From JAKJEP01 sp964580995 (GTDB lineage Bacteria > Planctomycetota > Phycisphaerae > Sedimentisphaerales > SM23-30), in NCBI GenBank assembly GCA_964580995.1, contig CAZOMV010000028.1, forward strand, positions 1 to 55,283: a stretch of DNA of 55,283 nucleotides, written 5' to 3'. How positions within the stretch are numbered: position 1 is the stretch's first letter; each line of letters starts with the position of its first letter. Below, piece after piece: positions 52,301 to 55,283 of this stretch. Position numbers and translations under genes: made by a program. The notes under the pieces were generated by a model. That model saw nothing but the letters and a program-made list of their open reading frames with translations. It did no database searches and was not told where the DNA came from.

Positions 52301-53480
52301 AACCGCTTGGATTAATACAACTCAGGATGGAACCATAATATCCTGGGGAAGTACAAATCCAGCGGGTGGAAAATGGATGTTTGTAGCCCAGAACGCGACC
52401 GATTTAAAAAAAGCGATTCGGGTCGGTATCTGGGGCGGATATATAGTAGGAAGTACGGATATTTTTGATGGTAACTGGCATCATGTGGCGGCTGTCCTGG
52501 AAAATGATGGAACACCGGATGTGAGTGAAGTTAAATTATATGTAGATGGGGTACAAGAAGAAATCAGTTCTTTTGTGTCTTGTCCTTTGAATACGGTAGC
52601 GGGCATTAATGTAACCATTGGATTGATTGATGAAGTAGATAAATATTTTAACGGCTGTATGGACGATGTCCGGATCTATAATCGTGCTTTAACTGATACA
52701 GAAATCGCGGCCTTGGCGAATCTGGAGACCTCTCCGACAGCCGGTCTGGTGGGCCACTGGAAGCTGGATGAAAGCTCCGGAACCACGGCTGCTGACAGCG
52801 TCGCCGGCCATCCCGGCACCATCGTCGGCAATCCCGTCTGGCAGTCAGCTAAAACGATTTATTATACCCTGGACGGCAGCGACCCCCGCCAGCGGGGCGG
52901 AGCGATTTCCCCCGCCGCCTTCAACTACTCTGTAGCTGGTCCGCCGGTTCTGGAGGAAAACGCCCGAATACAAGCCCGTACCTTCGCCAGCGGCAAATGG
53001 AGTACCTTGCTGGCGGCGGATTTCCTGATTGACCGCGGTGTCGTTATCAATGAATTCATGGCGCTCAATAAAATCACTATCGAGGACCCCGACGAACCGG
53101 GCGAATACCCCGATTGGATCGAACTCTACAACCACGGCACCGAAGTGGTGGACCTGGGCGGTATGTATCTGACCGATGACCTGAATGAACCAACGAAGTG
53201 GCAGATTGCGGATGGACTTGCCCTTAATCCGGGCGACTACTTGCTCTTCTGGGCCGATGACGACGGTACTCAGGGACCGTATCATACGAATTTCAAGCTC
53301 GATCAATATGAGGAAACAGTGGCCTTGTTTGCTGCCGATGGAGTGACATTGATCGATTTCGTGGTTTTTGGCGATCAGAAGAGGGATATATCCTATGGCC
53401 GCTATCCCGATGGCGCGGAAAACTGGGGATTTATGGAATCTGCTACTCCGGGTATGAGTAATAATCCGCATTCAATGTAA
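49347..53480 (+). CDS. Giant secreted CotH-kinase-fold protein with lamin-tail, LamG and dockerin-like modules
   Basis: This 1377-residue exported protein starts 6 nt after the dehydrogenase stop, so it is part of the same operon. Signal peptide 1-20. Two dockerin-like segments (DLNDDKIVNIEDMAIFAQQW and GVNGVNLSDYAVFSQNW) are at ~26-75. A lamin-tail domain follows (~78-195; DWIEIYNPLPGSVSLQDWYL). A chitobiase-type Ig segment (IYYTLNGSDPTF, ~440) precedes a CotH domain (~550-815; GIRVRGQSSALMPKKGYKFE, FDKTLMRAILAFQW, MGPAWDQDQIFG). LamG (~950-1125), a second IYYTLDGSDPR segment and a second lamin-tail domain end it. The CotH kinase fold may phosphorylate surface proteins. Its place in a catabolic operon is unusual. 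Confidence 0.85.
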   Translation: MKKAILILLPFIFLIAKAGALDPSIGDLNDDKIVNIEDMAIFAQQWLDPPGGTADLVGVNGVNLSDYAVFSQNWLYVPLIISEFMARNYHFFADGTGAYPDWIEIYNPLPGSVSLQDWYLTDDPNDLHKWPFPGTASIAGGGYLLVFASEKAAYYSSPDPGGYFHTNFKLDGGGEYLALVHGNKVIHAYTPEYPDQTDNVSFGLGLKSTGTTTLISSPYPAQYLVPLDGSLELTWTEADFDDSSWNSGYSGIGYETAPENYYNLINATVPVYIPTFYSRFHFPVENSSEITHLIVRVRYDDAFVAYLNGTEVARSEYAPDPALWNSPALNCPLDSSAFVEYDISAHIPQLQSDSDNVLAIHTLNCNYTASTDMLILPELAATLQTEYDTDVPMFFAGPTPEVKNSGGTPYIVAPHFSRSCCLFTENFNLELMADSPSAVIYYTLNGSDPTFSSPVYSGPIAITAGTLVKAAVYEPGVGWSKVAAQGYSRLDPATQAFTSDIPIVVMDTFGNEMDVNERTVYMLASAVFIDVDPITGRADITDVPDYSGLGGIRVRGQSSALMPKKGYKFETWNKVSEEKNVSLLGMPAESDWAFFGPIFDKTLMRAILAFQWSNEIGRYAPRTRYCEMFLNTNGGNVALGDLGDVNPDSPYDYPGDYVGFYVLMEKIKSGPNRVDIAKLEPEDAAEPEITGGYILQSDWNNTFSTSYADFEYVEPDAAQITSAQITWIQNYLNEFGNVLYGSNFADPVNGYSKYIDIPSYIDLDILMEFYKNNDGNMFSTHLHKDRSGKLTMGPAWDQDQIFGLFSFCNLSLPSIWYKDERGDSWPHMRAYHRLYQDPEFYLAWWDRWCQLRRHEFRVSQLQADTDTMAAKLAEAQVRNFQRWPVMGKIICTFQGTCIANAFPTYQQEVDYLKNWMTARSAWMDSQCPYPWPPAFTHKGGHIPVGTNLGIASGGVLGGSLNMDGSGDYVEITGYQGIVGTNSRTVTAWINTTQDGTIISWGSTNPAGGKWMFVAQNATDLKKAIRVGIWGGYIVGSTDIFDGNWHHVAAVLENDGTPDVSEVKLYVDGVQEEISSFVSCPLNTVAGINVTIGLIDEVDKYFNGCMDDVRIYNRALTDTEIAALANLETSPTAGLVGHWKLDESSGTTAADSVAGHPGTIVGNPVWQSAKTIYYTLDGSDPRQRGGAISPAAFNYSVAGPPVLEENARIQARTFASGKWSTLLAADFLIDRGVVINEFMALNKITIEDPDEPGEYPDWIELYNHGTEVVDLGGMYLTDDLNEPTKWQIADGLALNPGDYLLFWADDDGTQGPYHTNFKLDQYEETVALFAADGVTLIDFVVFGDQKRDISYGRYPDGAENWGFMESATPGMSNNPHSM

Positions 53481-53527
53481 AATTGAACTATAGCAACTTT
53501 AACCTCTAATAGTTTCTGTATTGCTCT

Positions 53528-53797
53528 AGCTATGACCAGCTCAGCCGGGAGTTCCACCCGGTTGCCCGTAAGGCCCAACTGCCAGAAATGATTACCCTTA
53601 AATCCTTGTGGCACCATTTCACGGAAGCGATGGAAAAGGCCAATATTTTCTATTACACCTGTAAATACTTCATGAGCCACCGGGTTCGCCGCGACCCACT
53701 GGTTGTATATACGACGATGGATGTCACCGTCATTCGCGGGGAGTTCAACCGCCTCTTCAAAGGGGCCCTGGCTGCGATTGCTGAGTCCGCATTTTAA
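53528..53797 (+). pseudogene. Decayed tyrosine recombinase C-terminal fragment
   Basis: The frame reads HPVARKAQLPEMITLKSLWHHF and then YFMSHRVRRDPLVVYTTMD before a stop at 53795-53797. This is the terminal part of a phage-type integrase, with box II H-x-L-R degraded to K-S-L-W and the G of L-x-G-H replaced by Ser, but the nucleophile-like Tyr present. No start or N-terminal half exists. The only Met is internal. It lies 50 nt after the CotH gene and faces the intact integrase gene. Confidence 0.55.
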
Positions 53798-53856
53798 TCC
53801 AAGGTAAATAAACCAGTGTTCGTCAAAAAGTTCGTCAATCAGCAGTGGATACTGAG

Positions 53857-53951
53857 TTGTAAGTCTCACTAGAGTTCACTTGTAAACCACTTGTAATCCA
53901 CATTTTTGCCAAAAAATCGCATATAAGTTACTTATTTACAACGGATTGTAA
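53857..53951. repeat. Cluster of five TTGTAA boxes
   Basis: TTGTAA occurs at 53857, 53880, 53891 and 53946, and as TTACAA at 53936, all within 95 bp. Two lie in a direct repeat CACTTGTAA (53877-53885 and 53888-53896). The array sits just beyond the 3' end of the integrase gene and beside a tRNA-like string, so the boxes could be integrase arm-binding sites. The rest of 53481-54003 holds only the integrase fragment. Confidence 0.4.
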
Positions 53952-53957
53952 CACAAC

Positions 53958-53995
53958 CTTTGGACTACGGAACCGAAGGTTGGAGATTTGATCCG
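53958..53995 (+). other. tRNA-Arg(ACG)-like fragment, possible attachment site
   Basis: GGACTACGGAACCGAAGGTT followed by GGAGATTTGATCC resembles the anticodon loop (CTACGGA, anticodon ACG), the anticodon 3' stem, the variable loop and a degenerate T arm of tRNA-Arg. The anticodon stem has an A-A mismatch and a wobble, the T loop is a base short, and the 5' half and acceptor are missing. It lies 10 nt from the end of an integrase gene, where att sites derived from tRNA genes are usual. Confidence 0.4.
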
Positions 53996-54003
53996 TACTG
54001 TCG

Positions 54004-55283
54004 TTACGAAGCCCTGTTAGTTGATGCTAACACTTTTGCAACCTTCATCGCCTCCTGAACCTCATCCAACAGATAAATTTCCGTCGTATCAGTTTTGGCA
54101 TGACCCAGAAGTACCTTGGCTGCTTCCTTACCAAGAACCTCACGCGTTCCTGTCGCCATCGTTCGCCGGAGATCATAAGGAGAGAATTCTTTCACTCCAG
54201 CCCTGGCACAGGCACGCTGACATGCTCGGCGAAGACCATGGTGGTTATATTTTTCTCCCGGTGTAATCATGGGATGGTCTTTCCGATTGGTACCAGGCCG
54301 ATTGCCATATTCGAGTGGTGTTTTTCGCTCAGCAGCTTTCCTTGCCAAAAATTCTTCCATGGACTCCACTGGGCTGAAAATATATTTTTTAGTATCAAAA
54401 TCTTTTACTCTTTGCAAGAGGATTTTCTGGCATTCGCTTGTCAAAGGAATCACCTTCACTCGCTCAAAACGTGTTGTCTTATGTTTTCCCACAGGACTTC
54501 GATCTCGACCAGGAATATAAAGCCAGCATTCGGGATCGTCATGAAGAATGTCATAGGGTCTCATATCACAAACCTCGTTAGGCCGCATGCCAGTATGCCA
54601 GATCAAGGTAAGCATATCACCAACAACGTCACCCAGGCAGTTTATTACTTTTTCGAATTCTTCTTTTGTAATGCGGCCTCGCTTATGATTATCTGGGGCT
54701 TCGGTCTGCCCCATTCTCAAAGACTTCACTTCTTCCAATCCTTGGACATTTTCCGCGGAGACAAAGTGCCGGCCCATTCCCCACTTCCATATTCTATGGA
54801 CCCAATTGATGGTATCATTGATACCCCGCCGGGTATACCGTTTGGTCTTTTTTCCCTGTTGGTAGCAATGCCTGACTAGTGCCTGCTGCACTTCGTAGAG
54901 TTCATCAGGACCAAAAGTTTGCACCGGCCAATCCCTATAGGGCTTCAAGAAATCCTTTACTCGAGTAATGAAAGCAACATCAGGATGTTGTTCGCTATCT
55001 TTTTCGGTTTTGAATTTTTTGGAAACATAGATGTGGAATTTGTCCAATAATTCACCCACAGTCACATCTTGGGTTGGGTTCAGTATCTGACTGATTGCCT
55101 CATAAGGACTATCATAGGAAAGGACCTTGCGAGGTTGATCTCGGTACAAGTCCAGCCACTTCCCAAAAGCGACAAACACTTCACCTTCAGAATGTTCATC
55201 GGTTGTCCCAAATCCGACCGTGGTCCTCTGTAAGGTCTCGGCCAAGTGCATCTTGCGGGAATTGGTGAAAGGTTGATAATCGG
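54004..55283 (-). CDS. Tyrosine recombinase (phage-type integrase), 5' end beyond the window
   Basis: The frame is open to the window edge. ATG 55251 gives 415 residues, but the codons upstream (DYQPFTNSRK) continue without a stop and resemble the start of planctomycete integrases, so the true start may lie outside. An N-terminal SAM-like DNA-binding region (TVGELLDKFHIYVSKKF) is followed by the catalytic domain: IWHTGMRPNEVCDM (Arg I), SPYDLRRTMAT (Arg II, with Tyr in the usual His position), LLGHAKTDTTEIYL (His and nucleophile Tyr). It looks intact and could be the integrase of the element ending here. Confidence 0.88.
   Translation of the reverse strand, partial: DYQPFTNSRKMHLAETLQRTTVGFGTTDEHSEGEVFVAFGKWLDLYRDQPRKVLSYDSPYEAISQILNPTQDVTVGELLDKFHIYVSKKFKTEKDSEQHPDVAFITRVKDFLKPYRDWPVQTFGPDELYEVQQALVRHCYQQGKKTKRYTRRGINDTINWVHRIWKWGMGRHFVSAENVQGLEEVKSLRMGQTEAPDNHKRGRITKEEFEKVINCLGDVVGDMLTLIWHTGMRPNEVCDMRPYDILHDDPECWLYIPGRDRSPVGKHKTTRFERVKVIPLTSECQKILLQRVKDFDTKKYIFSPVESMEEFLARKAAERKTPLEYGNRPGTNRKDHPMITPGEKYNHHGLRRACQRACARAGVKEFSPYDLRRTMATGTREVLGKEAAKVLLGHAKTDTTEIYLLDEVQEAMKVAKVLASTNRAS

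Noticed and set aside
53402..53869. 155-codon minus-strand frame over the end of the CotH gene
   Set aside because: It is antisense to the CotH C terminus and to the integrase fragment, which explain the same DNA with recognisable motifs.

Overview
The window looks like a chromosomal segment of an anaerobic Planctomycetota bacterium, most likely of class Phycisphaerae (Sedimentisphaerales-like). This is inferred from gene content: many large secreted glycosidases, dockerin-like EF-hand segments ending in F-x-x-x-W-L, a CotH/lamin-tail giant protein, a uroporphyrinogen-decarboxylase-family protein beside glycosidases, and fermentative CoA genes. No rRNA, complete tRNA or CRISPR array was recognised.

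Layout. 1-5.2 kb: the 3' end of a short-chain dehydrogenase, a secreted alpha-galactosidase-like enzyme and an orphan IS21 helper (istB). 5.2-5.44 kb: a scar zone with IS21-type end repeats, a tRNA-3'-end-like string, a perfect 9-7-9 inverted repeat and an integrase C-terminal fragment. 5.4-10.8 kb (minus strand): sugar porter, UroD-family protein and GH38-like mannosidase. 11.2-31.4 kb (plus strand): a roughly 20 kb run starting with a FadR-type GntR regulator, followed by a LamG protein, two paralogous NPCBM/alpha-galactosidases, an SDR, a six-hairpin glycosidase-like protein, a GH2 enzyme, two beta-helix proteins and a ThDP enzyme. 31.5-40.4 kb: a second, near-identical GntR regulator, a secreted esterase, and a minus-strand set (iron alcohol dehydrogenase, 4-hydroxybutyrate CoA-transferase, 4-hydroxybutyryl-CoA dehydratase, thiolase, 3-hydroxybutyryl-CoA dehydrogenase, crotonase) that can convert 4-hydroxybutyrate to acetyl-CoA. 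40.6-41.8 kb: an IS5-like element. 41.8-49.3 kb: two divergent operons, Gfo/Idh plus LsrF-type thiolase on one side and cupin, LarA-like nickel-pincer epimerase, VOC protein, DhaK, DhaL and a YqhD-like alcohol dehydrogenase on the other, followed by a 1377-residue CotH protein. 53.5-55.3 kb: a decayed integrase, a tRNA-Arg-like fragment and a tyrosine recombinase running off the window.

How it works together. Four promoters share one architecture: a sigma70-like promoter, then exactly 7 nt after the -10 box a 16-nt operator TAACCTATGTGWTAAG (one copy has TATCC). They head the first GntR regulator and its long polysaccharide run, the secreted esterase, the LsrF/Gfo-Idh operon and the cupin-LarA-DhaKL operon. 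A fifth operator copy sits in a scar before the dehydratase gene. The two GntR paralogues have almost identical DNA-binding domains and are the obvious repressors. The inferred picture is one regulon in which secreted enzymes open an esterified polysaccharide, a sugar-derived intermediate is oxidised, epimerised and phosphorylated, and an LsrF-type thiolase cleaves it with CoA to DHAP plus an acyl-CoA. The adjacent 4-hydroxybutyrate/crotonyl-CoA enzymes then handle a C4 acid or acyl-CoA. The substrate and the reaction order are not known from the sequence.
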